Source: an uncultured Collinsella sp.
Lineage (GTDB): Bacteria > Actinomycetota > Coriobacteriia > Coriobacteriales > Coriobacteriaceae
Length of the DNA stretch: 7,002 nt
Direction of reading: 5' to 3'
Assembly: GCA_905197585.1 (NCBI GenBank)
Contig: CAJJZO010000093.1
Span: 1-7,002, forward strand
Part shown: piece by piece, positions 1 through 5,781 of the stretch
How positions within the stretch are numbered: position 1 is the first letter of the stretch
How the letters are laid out: every line of letters starts with the position of its first letter
Notes under the pieces: generated by a model
Databases searched by the model: none
The model's input: only the letters and a program-made list of their open reading frames with translations
Told to the model about the DNA's origin: nothing
Position numbers and translations under genes: made by a program

Positions 1-185
1 TCAGTTCCAGATCGTTGTTTTCGCCCGCTGAGCTGGGCCTATGCCGGAATCTCTCCCACAGAAACCACCGAAGAGCCTTATTTCTTAATGGCCCAGCCGC
101 CCTTTACGAGCTGCCCCTTTTCGAGCGGCCGAGACGATGGTAGCATGATTCATATAGTTGTTTAAACGACTAAGGGAGCAAAACT
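1..185. other. Gene-free upstream region of the ParB/BMP operon
   Basis: No coding region can be supported here. Frame 1 of the plus strand is open from the window edge to a stop at 163–165, but its composition is not protein-like and I recognise no family. A 22-codon minus-strand ORF (146 to 78) is also too short to support. An 8-bp perfect inverted repeat, GCTGGGCC (32–39) and GGCCCAGC (90–97), could close a ~50-nt structured segment. I compared the region by eye with glycine, TPP and T-box consensus motifs and found no convincing match. The ribosome binding site AAGGGAG lies at 172–178. Confidence 0.5.
153..170 (+). promoter_or_regulatory. Candidate -10 box overlapping a palindromic operator-like site
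   Basis: TATAGT at 153–158 matches five of six bases of the bacterial -10 consensus, but no good -35 hexamer lies 16–18 bases upstream. Overlapping it is the imperfect 14-bp palindrome GTTGTTTAAACGAC (157–170) with a perfect GTTTAAAC core (160–167). A palindrome at the expected transcription start is a common repressor position. Both elements lie just before the ribosome binding site of the gene at 186. Nothing in the window identifies a regulator, and short AT-rich palindromes occur by chance. Confidence 0.25.
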
Positions 186-2102
186 ATGGAAGAGGCCTAT
201 CGTCAAGCACGCAAGCGCGGCGAACAAGGACGTCGACGCGCCATTAGTCAAAGCGCGCATCCGTACCTCACGGACCTCGATAGCTTGGTCGCCCAGCTCC
301 CCTTAGGTCAGCGAGAAAACGTCGGCCTGAGGGACATTCCACTCGAAATGGTCGTCGGTACGGTTACTAAGGGCCGTCAGTCCGCCTTTTCATGCAACTT
401 TATGCCCTTGCTGCCGTTTAGCACCGAGTTCGCCCGCAAGTGGTCCAACCTCTACGACATCCAGGTAACCGAGGGCTATCGCGACCCCATCATCGTCACC
501 GAATTTATGCATCGGTTTTACGTCCAAGAGGGCAACAAGCGCGTCAGTGTCCTCAAATTCCTGGACGCTCCAACGGTTTCGGCTAGGGTCACCCGTCTCT
601 ATCCCGGCACATGGGATTCCGTCGAAAGCCGCCTGTACGGCGAGTTCTGCGCGTTTTGGCGCGTCTGCCCCCTATACGAGATCGAGTTCTCGCGCGAGGG
701 AAGCTACGAGACGCTCGCGAAGATGCTCGGTCAGAACCTTATCGAAAAATGGCCGCAGAAAAAGGTCGAGTACCTGCACCACACCTTCTTACTCTTTAAG
801 CGCGCCTACCTTCGCGCGGGCGGCGACCACCTGGACATTACGCCTGCCGACGCCATGCTCGTATACCTCAACGTATACAACCAGGACCGCCTACTGGACA
901 CACCGACCGATATCGTCGTAAACCGCCTGTGCAAGATTTGGCGCGAGCTGGTCATTGCCGGCAAAAGCGACGAGGACAAGGTCAACCTTGTCGAGGCGCC
1001 GAGCGTCGATGAGGAGGAGTCGCCCGCCAAGTCCACCTCCGGCGTGCTCAACTTCTTTATGGGCAAGACCGTCTATTCGGCAGCCAATCCCCTGCGCATC
1101 GCCTTTATCCATGAGTTCCCCTGTGCGACGTCGAGCTGGGACAGCCTGCACGACCAAGGGCGTCAGTATCTCGATGAGCACTTTGGCGGTATCGTGCGCA
1201 CCGAGGCGTTCGAGGACTGCCATGATCCGGACGCGTTCTACGCCGCCGTGGAAACGGCTGTCAAACATGGAGCAAACGTCATCTTCTCGACCTCGCACCG
1301 CCTGATGGAATACACGCTCAGGGCTGCCGTTGAGTATCCCCGGGTTCGGTTCCTCAACTGCTCTATCGGTCTTCCCCATCAAAGCGTCCGTTCGTACTTT
1401 GGCAAGATGTACGAGGCCAAGTTCCTCCTGGGCGCCCTTGCCGCCAGCATGGCGGACAACCACCGCATCGGTTACCACGCGTCGGTCTTTGCCTCGGGCG
1501 CACTCAGCGAAATCAACGCCTTTGCGATTGGCGCCTCGCTGCTCGACCCCCGTGCGCAAATTATCCTGACCTGGGGCGATGTGCCTGCCGGTGGCCTTGC
1601 CGAGGCCATGTGCCGCGAAGGCGTGAGCGTCATGACCGGCGCCGACATGTCAAAGTCGCTCGAAGATCCCACGGCCTACGGACTTCACCGCCTGATCGAT
1701 GGCAAGGTTGCCGGCATTGCCATGCCGGTGTGGAACTGGGGCCGATATTACGAGCTTATCGTGCGAAGTCTGCTGCATGGCACCTGGGACGAGACCAGTG
1801 ACGACAGCCGGGTCCGCGCCGTCAACTACTGGTATGGCATGAGCTCGGGCGTTATCGATATTCGCTACGCTCCGGGCCTGCCCTATCAGACGCGCAAGCT
1901 TGTTCAGCTACTCCGCAATGGCATCGTCGAGGGCTCCATCAATCCATTTGGCGGCGAACTCCATAGCCAAGACGGCGTGGTGCAGATCGAGGGCTTTCCC
2001 CCACTGCCGAGCACTCAAATCGTCGAGATGGACTGGTTGGCCGACAACGTGGTGGGCACCATTCCGCAGCCCAACGATGAGCCGAAGGTCCACGCCCTAT
2101 GA
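186..2102 (+). CDS. Cytoplasmic ParB-like / BMP (PnrA-like) ligand-binding fusion protein
   Basis: This is a 638-residue protein with two recognisable parts. Residues ~96–140 resemble a ParB-like nucleotide-binding domain, with the hallmark EGNKRVSVLKFL at 115–126. Residues ~301–600 resemble the periplasmic-binding fold of the Basic Membrane Protein family (PnrA/Med type, often purine-nucleoside binding), with the typical EAKFLLGALAASMA (410–423) followed by RIGYHASVFASG. A linker rich in acidic residues, Ser and Pro (~260–290) joins them. There is no signal peptide or lipobox: the start MEEAYRQARKRGEQGRRR is charged, so a cytoplasmic location is inferred. No permease or ATPase genes adjoin it, which argues against a transport role. 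The start at 186 is supported by AAGGGAG at 172–178, seven bases upstream. It overlaps the phosphoesterase gene by ATGA. A sensory or regulatory role is inferred by analogy with the BMP-family regulator Med. The ligand is unknown. Confidence 0.8.
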   Translation: MEEAYRQARKRGEQGRRRAISQSAHPYLTDLDSLVAQLPLGQRENVGLRDIPLEMVVGTVTKGRQSAFSCNFMPLLPFSTEFARKWSNLYDIQVTEGYRDPIIVTEFMHRFYVQEGNKRVSVLKFLDAPTVSARVTRLYPGTWDSVESRLYGEFCAFWRVCPLYEIEFSREGSYETLAKMLGQNLIEKWPQKKVEYLHHTFLLFKRAYLRAGGDHLDITPADAMLVYLNVYNQDRLLDTPTDIVVNRLCKIWRELVIAGKSDEDKVNLVEAPSVDEEESPAKSTSGVLNFFMGKTVYSAANPLRIAFIHEFPCATSSWDSLHDQGRQYLDEHFGGIVRTEAFEDCHDPDAFYAAVETAVKHGANVIFSTSHRLMEYTLRAAVEYPRVRFLNCSIGLPHQSVRSYFGKMYEAKFLLGALAASMADNHRIGYHASVFASGALSEINAFAIGASLLDPRAQIILTWGDVPAGGLAEAMCREGVSVMTGADMSKSLEDPTAYGLHRLIDGKVAGIAMPVWNWGRYYELIVRSLLHGTWDETSDDSRVRAVNYWYGMSSGVIDIRYAPGLPYQTRKLVQLLRNGIVEGSINPFGGELHSQDGVVQIEGFPPLPSTQIVEMDWLADNVVGTIPQPNDEPKVHAL

Positions 2103-2809
2103 AAATCCTTGCCATAGCCGATACCGAAGAACGATGCCTATGGGAGCGCTTTCGCAAGGAACGCTTTGAGGGTGTCGACCTGATTTTGTCCGCTGGCGAT
2201 CTGGACCCGGATTATCTTGAGTTCTTGGTCACCGTCATCAACAAACCGCTCATCTACGTTCGCGGCAATCACGATGATCGCTACGCGCGTCATGCACCAG
2301 GCGGCTGTATCTGTGTCGAAGACTCCGTTTACGTGTATCGCGGCGTCCGCATTGCGGGTCTTGGCGGCTCCATGCGCTACCGAGATGGCGCCAACATGTA
2401 CACCGAGCGCGAGATGGCCAAGCGCGTGCGCAAGCTGTCACGCAAAGTGAGGATGGTCGGCGGCTGCGACATCCTGCTGACCCATGCGCCCGCCGCCGGC
2501 ATGGGCGATCTGGATGATCTGCCACATCGAGGATTTGAATGCTTTAACACAGCGCTCGAATCCTGGAATCCCGACTACATGGTGCACGGGCATGTGCACC
2601 AATGCTATGGTCGCGACTTTCAGCGTGAGCGTCAACATGCATGCGGGGCAATGATCATCAACGCCAGCGGATATACGCAGTTTGAGCTCGACCAGACGCG
2701 CTACCCCATCCGTGGCTGGCAGGCAGCCTGGCTCAACTCACAAACCATGCGCCGCGAGCTCAAGCGCCACGAGGCCATCGAGTCCTCAACCGCCAGAACA
2801 CCCTGGTAA
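2099..2809 (+). CDS. Calcineurin-like metallophosphoesterase family protein
   Basis: This is a 236-residue cytosolic protein with the ordered motifs of the calcineurin-like phosphoesterase fold: IADTE (6–10), GDLD (33–36), GNHDD (56–60), LTHAP (127–131) and GHVH (164–167). These residues normally hold two divalent metal ions that hydrolyse a phosphoester. The first motif is D-x-E (D8, E10) rather than the common D-x-H. I recall D-x-E in a Firmicutes/Actinobacteria subgroup, so the enzyme is probably still active. Substrate cannot be told from sequence; a cyclic nucleotide or small phosphodiester is possible. Its ATG overlaps the previous stop (ATGA), and GAAGGT (2084–2089) gives a ribosome site nine bases upstream, so the two genes are translationally coupled. 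The C-terminus after ~205 is Arg-rich and probably family-specific. The stop codon forms part of the following terminator. Confidence 0.85.
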   Translation: MKILAIADTEERCLWERFRKERFEGVDLILSAGDLDPDYLEFLVTVINKPLIYVRGNHDDRYARHAPGGCICVEDSVYVYRGVRIAGLGGSMRYRDGANMYTEREMAKRVRKLSRKVRMVGGCDILLTHAPAAGMGDLDDLPHRGFECFNTALESWNPDYMVHGHVHQCYGRDFQRERQHACGAMIINASGYTQFELDQTRYPIRGWQAAWLNSQTMRRELKRHEAIESSTARTPW

Positions 2810-2848
2810 CTGCCTCAAAGGGGTCACTGCCCCCTTTGAGGCAGTTTT
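2808..2848 (+). terminator. Strong intrinsic terminator of the ParB/BMP–phosphoesterase operon
   Basis: A perfect 16-bp stem pairs AACTGCCTCAAAGGGG (2808–2823) with CCCCTTTGAGGCAGTT (2831–2846) around a 7-base loop, and a TTTT run sits at 2845–2848. The left arm begins inside the TAA stop codon of the phosphoesterase gene, so the terminator is as close to the gene as it can be. Confidence 0.93.
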
Positions 2849-2859
2849 GACGCGATAGC

Positions 2860-2898
2860 AAGAAACCCGGTCCTGCACGAGACAGAACCGGGTTTCTT
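2860..2898. terminator. Bidirectional intrinsic terminator, mainly for rplA
   Basis: AAGAAACCCGGTCCTG (2860–2875) pairs with CAGAACCGGGTTTCTT (2883–2898), a 16-bp stem with one mismatch and a 7-base loop. The A-rich and T-rich ends let it work in either direction. It lies 37 bases beyond the rplA stop on the minus strand and backs up the plus-strand terminator just before it. Confidence 0.85.
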
Positions 2899-2934
2899 TA
2901 GCAATGCTTGCTTTGCTCAGGCAGTAACTGTTAG

Positions 2935-3642
2935 TTACTCAGCCAGGAAGTCACGCTGGATAGCGGGATCGACCTTGACGCCAGGGCCCATGGTGGAAGA
3001 CACGGAGATGGACTTGACGTACTTGCCCTTAGCAGAAGAGGGCTTGACGCGCAGGATCTCGGTGTACAGGGCGGCGTAGTTCTCGACGAGCTGCTTCTCG
3101 GAGAAGGACTTCTTGCCCAGGGGCACGTGGCAGATGCCGTAGCGGTCGGCGCGATACTCAACGCGGCCGGCCTTGAGCTCGGAGACCATCTTGGCGACGT
3201 CCATGGTCACGGTGCCGAGCTTGGGGTTCGGCATGAGGCCACGGGGACCAAGGATCTTACCGATGCGGCCAACCTTGGCCATCATGTTCGGCGTAGCGAT
3301 AGCGGCGTCGAAGTTGATCTCGCCCTTCTGAATCTGGGCGACGAGCTCGTCGGAACCGATGATGTCGGCGCCGGCAGCCTCGGCCTCGCGAGCCTTCTCG
3401 CCCTCGGCGAAGACGGCAACACGAATGGTCTTGCCGGTACCGTGGGGCAGGGAGATGGAACCACGAATGTTCTGGTCAGCCTTACGAGTATCGACGCCCA
3501 GACGGAAGTGGGCCTCGACGGTCTCGTCGAACTTGGCGGTGTCGAGCTCCTTGATGAGCTTGGCAGCCTGAAGGGGGGTGTAGAGCGTGGCGCGGTCGAT
3601 CTTCTCGGCAGCGGCGTTATAGCTCTTACCATGCTTAGCCAT
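2935..3642 (-). CDS. rplA: 50S ribosomal protein L1
   Basis: L1 forms the mobile L1 stalk of the large ribosomal subunit, binds 23S rRNA near the E site and helps release deacylated tRNA. In many bacteria it also represses its own mRNA. The 235-residue protein has the usual length. The family signature is clear at about 116–146: [20 protein letters not shown], then [11 protein letters not shown]. The C-terminus carries the expected [11 protein letters not shown]. An in-frame ATG lies two codons upstream (3648), but AGGAGG (plus-strand CCTCCT, 3651–3656) is only two bases from it and eight from the ATG at 3642. The latter gives MAKHGKSY, the normal L1 beginning, and is the better start. It is the last gene of the minus-strand block, after rplK, and is followed by a terminator. 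Confidence 0.98.
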   Translation of the reverse strand: MAKHGKSYNAAAEKIDRATLYTPLQAAKLIKELDTAKFDETVEAHFRLGVDTRKADQNIRGSISLPHGTGKTIRVAVFAEGEKAREAEAAGADIIGSDELVAQIQKGEINFDAAIATPNMMAKVGRIGKILGPRGLMPNPKLGTVTMDVAKMVSELKAGRVEYRADRYGICHVPLGKKSFSEKQLVENYAALYTEILRVKPSSAKGKYVKSISVSSTMGPGVKVDPAIQRDFLAE

Positions 3643-3660
3643 GTGCATTACCTCCTGTGG

Positions 3661-3741
3661 TTAAACGGGCGTGAGCCCTCCCACATCGTATCGTGTGCCC
3701 TATTGCACACATTTAACGGGCGCCCCGGTTGGAGCACCCGT
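3661..3741 (-). promoter_or_regulatory. Three consecutive hairpins between rplK and rplA
   Basis: In transcription order the 117-base gap can fold into an 11-bp stem with two G·U pairs and a 4-base loop (arms 3731–3741 and 3716–3726), a 6-bp GTGTGC/GCACAC stem (3693–3710) and a short GGGC/GCCC stem (3667–3678). The sequence TTTAACGGGCG (3712–3722) recurs almost unchanged as TTAAACGGGCG (3661–3671). None of the hairpins has a strong U-run, so full termination is unlikely. An attenuator, an RNA-processing site or a ribosomal-protein binding element would fit. The ribosome site of rplA follows at 3651–3656. Confidence 0.5.
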
Positions 3742-3759
3742 CATTACCTAAAGAAATCG

Positions 3760-4188
3760 CTACTCAGCGATGGTGACACCCATGGAACGGGCGGTACCGG
3801 CGATGATCTTCTTGGCGGCGTCAATGTCGTTGGCATTGAGGTCCGGCATCTTGATCTCGGCGATCTTGGTGAGCTGCTCCTGGGAGAGCTGACCGACCTT
3901 GTCGGCCTGGGGCTTAGCGGAACCAGACTTGAGGTTCAGCTCCTTCTTGATGAGGTGAGCCGCCGGCGGGGTCTTGGTGATGAAGGAGAAGGACTTGTCC
4001 TCGTAGACAGAAATCTCAACGGGGATGATGTCGCCCTTCTTGTCCTGCGTCTCGGCGTTAAAGGCCTGGCAGAACTGCATGATGTTCACGCCAGCAGCGC
4101 CCAGGGCGGGGCCGACGGGAGGAGCGGGGTTAGCTGCACCAGCAGGAATCTGGAGCTTAATGACGTTGGCAACCTTCTTCTCAGCCAT
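3760..4188 (-). CDS. rplK: 50S ribosomal protein L11
   Basis: L11 sits at the GTPase-associated centre of the large subunit, where it binds 23S rRNA helices 43/44 and contacts EF-G, EF-Tu and, in stringent control, RelA. The 142-residue product has normal length. Residues ~1–72 form the N-terminal domain, with the Pro-rich hinge [10 protein letters not shown] at 21–30. Residues ~73–142 are the rRNA-binding domain, ending in the conserved [10 protein letters not shown] (131–140). An in-frame ATG two codons upstream (4194) abuts the Shine-Dalgarno AAAGGA (minus strand, 4195–4200). The ATG at 4188 is six bases away and gives [11 protein letters not shown], the family start, so it is preferred. 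It precedes rplA, the standard pairing. Confidence 0.98.
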   Translation of the reverse strand: MAEKKVANVIKLQIPAGAANPAPPVGPALGAAGVNIMQFCQAFNAETQDKKGDIIPVEISVYEDKSFSFITKTPPAAHLIKKELNLKSGSAKPQADKVGQLSQEQLTKIAEIKMPDLNANDIDAAKKIIAGTARSMGVTIAE

Positions 4189-4308
4189 GGTCATTCCTTT
4201 CGAATCACGAGTGTGAAGTACTTGCTATATCGTAAGCACGCACGTGTTAGAAGCACTCCTGAGATGAGCAGTCACAGAAGAAGCACGCTCGCGCGAACGG
4301 ACGAAAAC
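4189..4308 (-). promoter_or_regulatory. rplK leader with repeated AAGCAC motif
   Basis: This 120-base gap separates nusG from rplK. On the plus strand AAGCAC occurs three times (4234–4239, 4251–4256, 4281–4286), seen as GTGCTT in the transcript. A weak promoter candidate is TTCTAA with TATAGC 17 bases later on the minus strand, matching consensus poorly. A small GC-rich hairpin lies near 4289–4302. In many bacteria the rplK–rplA leader carries the L1 autoregulation site, but I cannot point to a clear copy here. Confidence 0.3.
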
Positions 4309-4845
4309 TTAAGCGATGACAGCGACCTGGTTAAAGTCGAGCTCTACCGGCGTCTCGCGGCCAAAGATCATCAGCGTGACCTTGAGCTTGCCTGCCTCGG
4401 TGTTAACCTCGGAGACCTTGCCATCAAAATCGGTAAGCGGACCATCGGTGACGCGGACGGACGTACCGACCTCAATATCAACCGAGGTGCGCTTGGGCGA
4501 ATCGCCCTTACCGGGACGACGAGTCATCTTGTTGTACTCGTCGCGGGAAAGCGGAGCGGGCTTGCCGTTGCCGCCCAGGAAACCGGTGACGCCGGGCGTG
4601 TTGCGAACACACGTCCATGCATCGTCATCCATCTCCATGCGGACCAGGACATAACCCGGGAAGATCTTCGAATCCTTGGTCTCACGCTTGCCACCCTCTT
4701 TAATCTCGGTGACGCGCTCCATAGGAATCTCGATATCAAAGATACGGTCCTGCATGCCCATAGTCTCGATGCGATGCTCGAGATCGGACTTAACGCGGTT
4801 CTCGTATCCAGAGTAAGTGTGAACGACGTACCAACGCTTAGACAT
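4309..4845 (-). CDS. nusG: Transcription termination/antitermination factor NusG
   Basis: NusG binds the RNA polymerase clamp, modulates pausing and elongation, and links polymerase to Rho or to the leading ribosome. The 178-residue product has the usual two-part form. The NGN domain (~1–100) starts [19 protein letters not shown] and contains [10 protein letters not shown] (61–70) and [10 protein letters not shown] (82–91). The C-terminal KOW domain follows a charged linker, with [15 protein letters not shown] (130–144) and the conserved [14 protein letters not shown] (161–174). The start at 4845 lies only three bases after the secE stop. Its ribosome site GAGGGG is inside the last secE codons, so secE and nusG are translationally coupled. 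There is no long inserted domain of the kind found in some actinobacterial NusG proteins. Confidence 0.98.
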   Translation of the reverse strand: MSKRWYVVHTYSGYENRVKSDLEHRIETMGMQDRIFDIEIPMERVTEIKEGGKRETKDSKIFPGYVLVRMEMDDDAWTCVRNTPGVTGFLGGNGKPAPLSRDEYNKMTRRPGKGDSPKRTSVDIEVGTSVRVTDGPLTDFDGKVSEVNTEAGKLKVTLMIFGRETPVELDFNQVAVIA

Positions 4846-4848
4846 GGT

Positions 4849-5187
4849 TTAGCCCCTCAATCCAGAGAACAGAGCAAGAGCCTCGCCAAAGCCAGCATCG
4901 AGCAGAGCGATGACGACGCCGACGACGATCAGAGAAGCGCAAACGACGACCGAGTAGTTCACGAGCTCCTTCTTATCGGGCCACGTGACACGCTTCATCT
5001 CGGACTTGACCGAAGCGAAATACTTCTTGGTGCGGGCGAAGAAACCAGGCTTCTCGTTCTTCTTGGACTTCGCAGCCTTCTCGTTCTTCTTGGCAACGGC
5101 CTTCTTGGCCTCAACCTTGGAGTTGGCGGCAGCGTTGTTGGCAGGTGCCGGCTGCTGAGCCTTCTTCTTGTTCTTCTTGTTGGCCAT
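4849..5187 (-). CDS. secE: Preprotein translocase subunit SecE
   Basis: SecE is the small essential subunit that clamps SecY in the inner-membrane SecYEG channel. The 112-residue protein has a Lys/Ala-rich cytoplasmic extension (~1–48), then the conserved amphipathic segment with EMKRVTWPDKKEL (63–75), and one transmembrane helix at ~78–98. This is the single-span form normal for Gram-positive bacteria; E. coli SecE has three spans. The start at 5187 is supported by GGAGGT seven bases upstream on the minus strand. The basic extension is low-complexity (repeated KKNEK) and is expected to vary between relatives. It lies between tRNA-Trp and nusG, the standard order. Confidence 0.96.
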   Translation of the reverse strand: MANKKNKKKAQQPAPANNAAANSKVEAKKAVAKKNEKAAKSKKNEKPGFFARTKKYFASVKSEMKRVTWPDKKELVNYSVVVCASLIVVGVVIALLDAGFGEALALFSGLRG

Positions 5188-5210
5188 TTGGGTTACCTCC
5201 GCGCAATGCG

Positions 5211-5240
5211 CTTATACATGAGTAAACCGTAAGCCCCCAA
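5211..5240 (-). promoter_or_regulatory. Candidate secE–nusG promoter
   Basis: On the minus strand TATAAG (5211–5216) matches five of six bases of the -10 consensus. Eighteen bases upstream is TTGGGG (5235–5240), a weak -35 that overlaps the preceding terminator-like hairpin. Transcription would start near 5204, just before the secE ribosome site. It could restore expression of secE after termination behind the tRNA. Confidence 0.35.
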
Positions 5241-5254
5241 TTGGGAGCTTACGG
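5221..5254 (-). terminator. Terminator-like hairpin between tRNA-Trp and secE
   Basis: In the transcript CCGTAAGCTCCC (5243–5254) pairs with GGGGGCTTACGG (5227–5238), 12 bp with one G·U pair and an AATT loop. The tail TTTACT is only moderately U-rich. It should at least partly end transcription of rpmG–tRNA-Trp and may also protect the 3' end of the tRNA precursor. Confidence 0.65.
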
Positions 5255-5263
5255 AATAATGAC

Positions 5264-5339
5264 TGGCACGCCAGGAAGGACTCGAACCCTCAACACTCGG
5301 TTTTGGAGACCGATGCTCTACCAATTGAACTACTGGCGT
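5264..5339 (-). tRNA. trnW: tRNA-Trp (anticodon CCA)
   Basis: The minus strand folds as a standard 76-nt tRNA with the CCA end encoded. The acceptor stem ACGCCAG pairs fully with CTGGCGT, followed by discriminator G and CCA. The D arm contains AGTTCAATTGGTAGAGC, the anticodon loop reads CTCCAAA within a CGGT/ACCG stem, and the T arm has GGTTCGAGTCC. Anticodon CCA reads UGG. It lies 13 bases after rpmG and before secE, an order common in bacteria, and is probably cut from a shared transcript. Confidence 0.97.
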
Positions 5340-5352
5340 ATGTGACTAGAGA

Positions 5353-5502
5353 CTAGCGAGTCTCTTTGTGCAGCGTGTGGTGACGGCACCAGGGGCAATA
5401 CTTCTTGATCTCCATACGATCAGGCATGTTCGCCTTGTTCTTGGTGGTCGTATAGTTGCGGCGCTTGCACTCAGTGCACGCAAGAGTAACTAGAGTACGC
5501 AT
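5353..5502 (-). CDS. rpmG: 50S ribosomal protein L33 (zinc-ribbon form)
   Basis: This is a 49-residue protein. It reads [20 protein letters not shown], then [20 protein letters not shown], then [10 protein letters not shown]33 lies near the E site of the large subunit. Cys9, Cys12, Cys36 and Cys39 form two CxxC pairs, so this is the zinc-binding (C+) form; such species sometimes keep a second, zinc-free copy that is induced under zinc starvation. Upstream on the minus strand are GAAAGG (ten bases from the start) and AGGA (three bases away); the first probably acts as the ribosome site. It is the first gene after the promoter at 5548–5577 and is followed closely by tRNA-Trp. It sits between tuf and secE as in many Gram-positive bacteria. 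Confidence 0.96.
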   Translation of the reverse strand: MRTLVTLACTECKRRNYTTTKNKANMPDRMEIKKYCPWCRHHTLHKETR

Positions 5503-5547
5503 GTATCCTGAACCTTTCATTTCCGCCCCGTACGGGCACGAGTTGTT

Positions 5548-5577
5548 ACTTTATCAGCTCCACGTAAGTGCTGTCAA
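5548..5577 (-). promoter_or_regulatory. Promoter of rpmG–tRNA-Trp
   Basis: On the minus strand a perfect -35 TTGACA (5572–5577) is followed after 18 bases by TAAAGT (5548–5553), four of six to the -10 consensus. Transcription would start near 5541, about 40 bases before rpmG, and the leader holds the short palindrome CCCGTACGGG. The promoter lies after the tuf terminator, so the rpmG unit is separately controlled. Confidence 0.7.
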
Positions 5578-5642
5578 TGAAAACCTCGAGTCAATTGGTT
5601 CTCGGTGGATCCATTCATATTTGGAACACATCAATGAAGCCA

Positions 5643-5690
5643 TCGAGAGCTAATCGACGGTGCATCCAGGACCATTATCGATCCTCTCGA
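5643..5690. repeat. Interrupted inverted repeat upstream of the rpmG promoter
   Basis: TCGAGAG (5643–5649) is complementary to CTCTCGA (5684–5690), and the inner ATCGA (5653–5657) to TCGAT (5678–5682). Together they could form a ~48-nt imperfect stem. It lies between the tuf terminator and the rpmG -35 box, in DNA with no coding signal. It has no U-run and may be an operator or chance. Confidence 0.35.
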
Positions 5691-5718
5691 CACCAGCAAC
5701 GGCTTAATATCCATTGCA

Positions 5719-5754
5719 GAAAAGAACCCGGCACCCATATAAGTGCCGGGTTCT
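5719..5754 (-). terminator. Intrinsic terminator after the EF-Tu gene
   Basis: In the transcript AGAACCCGGCAC (5743–5754) pairs perfectly with GTGCCGGGTTCT (5723–5734) around an 8-base loop, and the tail TTTTCT follows. It lies 28 bases beyond the stop codon at 5782. It ends tuf transcription before the separate rpmG promoter. Confidence 0.92.
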
Positions 5755-5781
5755 CTAAGTCAGCTATATCAAAGAGCTAAT

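Noticed and set aside
78..146. A 22-codon minus-strand ORF (ends GGWAIKK), considered as a small gene or the end of one.
   Set aside because: A stop lies just upstream in frame, there is no clear ribosome site and I recognise no family.
1..165. The frame open from the window edge on the plus strand, considered as the tail of a gene.
   Set aside because: The translation has no recognisable family or hydrophobic pattern, and 54 codons without a stop is expected at this GC content.
891..1559. A 222-codon minus-strand frame inside the ParB/BMP gene.
   Set aside because: It has no recognisable domain, and the plus-strand frame has clear family motifs over the same bases.
3643..3648. Upstream ATG of rplA (and similarly 4189–4194 for rplK) as start codon.
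   Set aside because: These ATGs are 0–2 bases from the Shine-Dalgarno sequence. The ATGs two codons downstream have 6–8 base spacing and give the family N-termini.
3127..5232. A 701-codon plus-strand open frame antisense to rplA, rplK, nusG and secE.
   Set aside because: It is a mirror of the real genes. Their biased codons (no TTA, CTA or TCA on the sense strand) remove stops from the opposite strand, and it also runs through intergenic DNA. Its composition is not protein-like.
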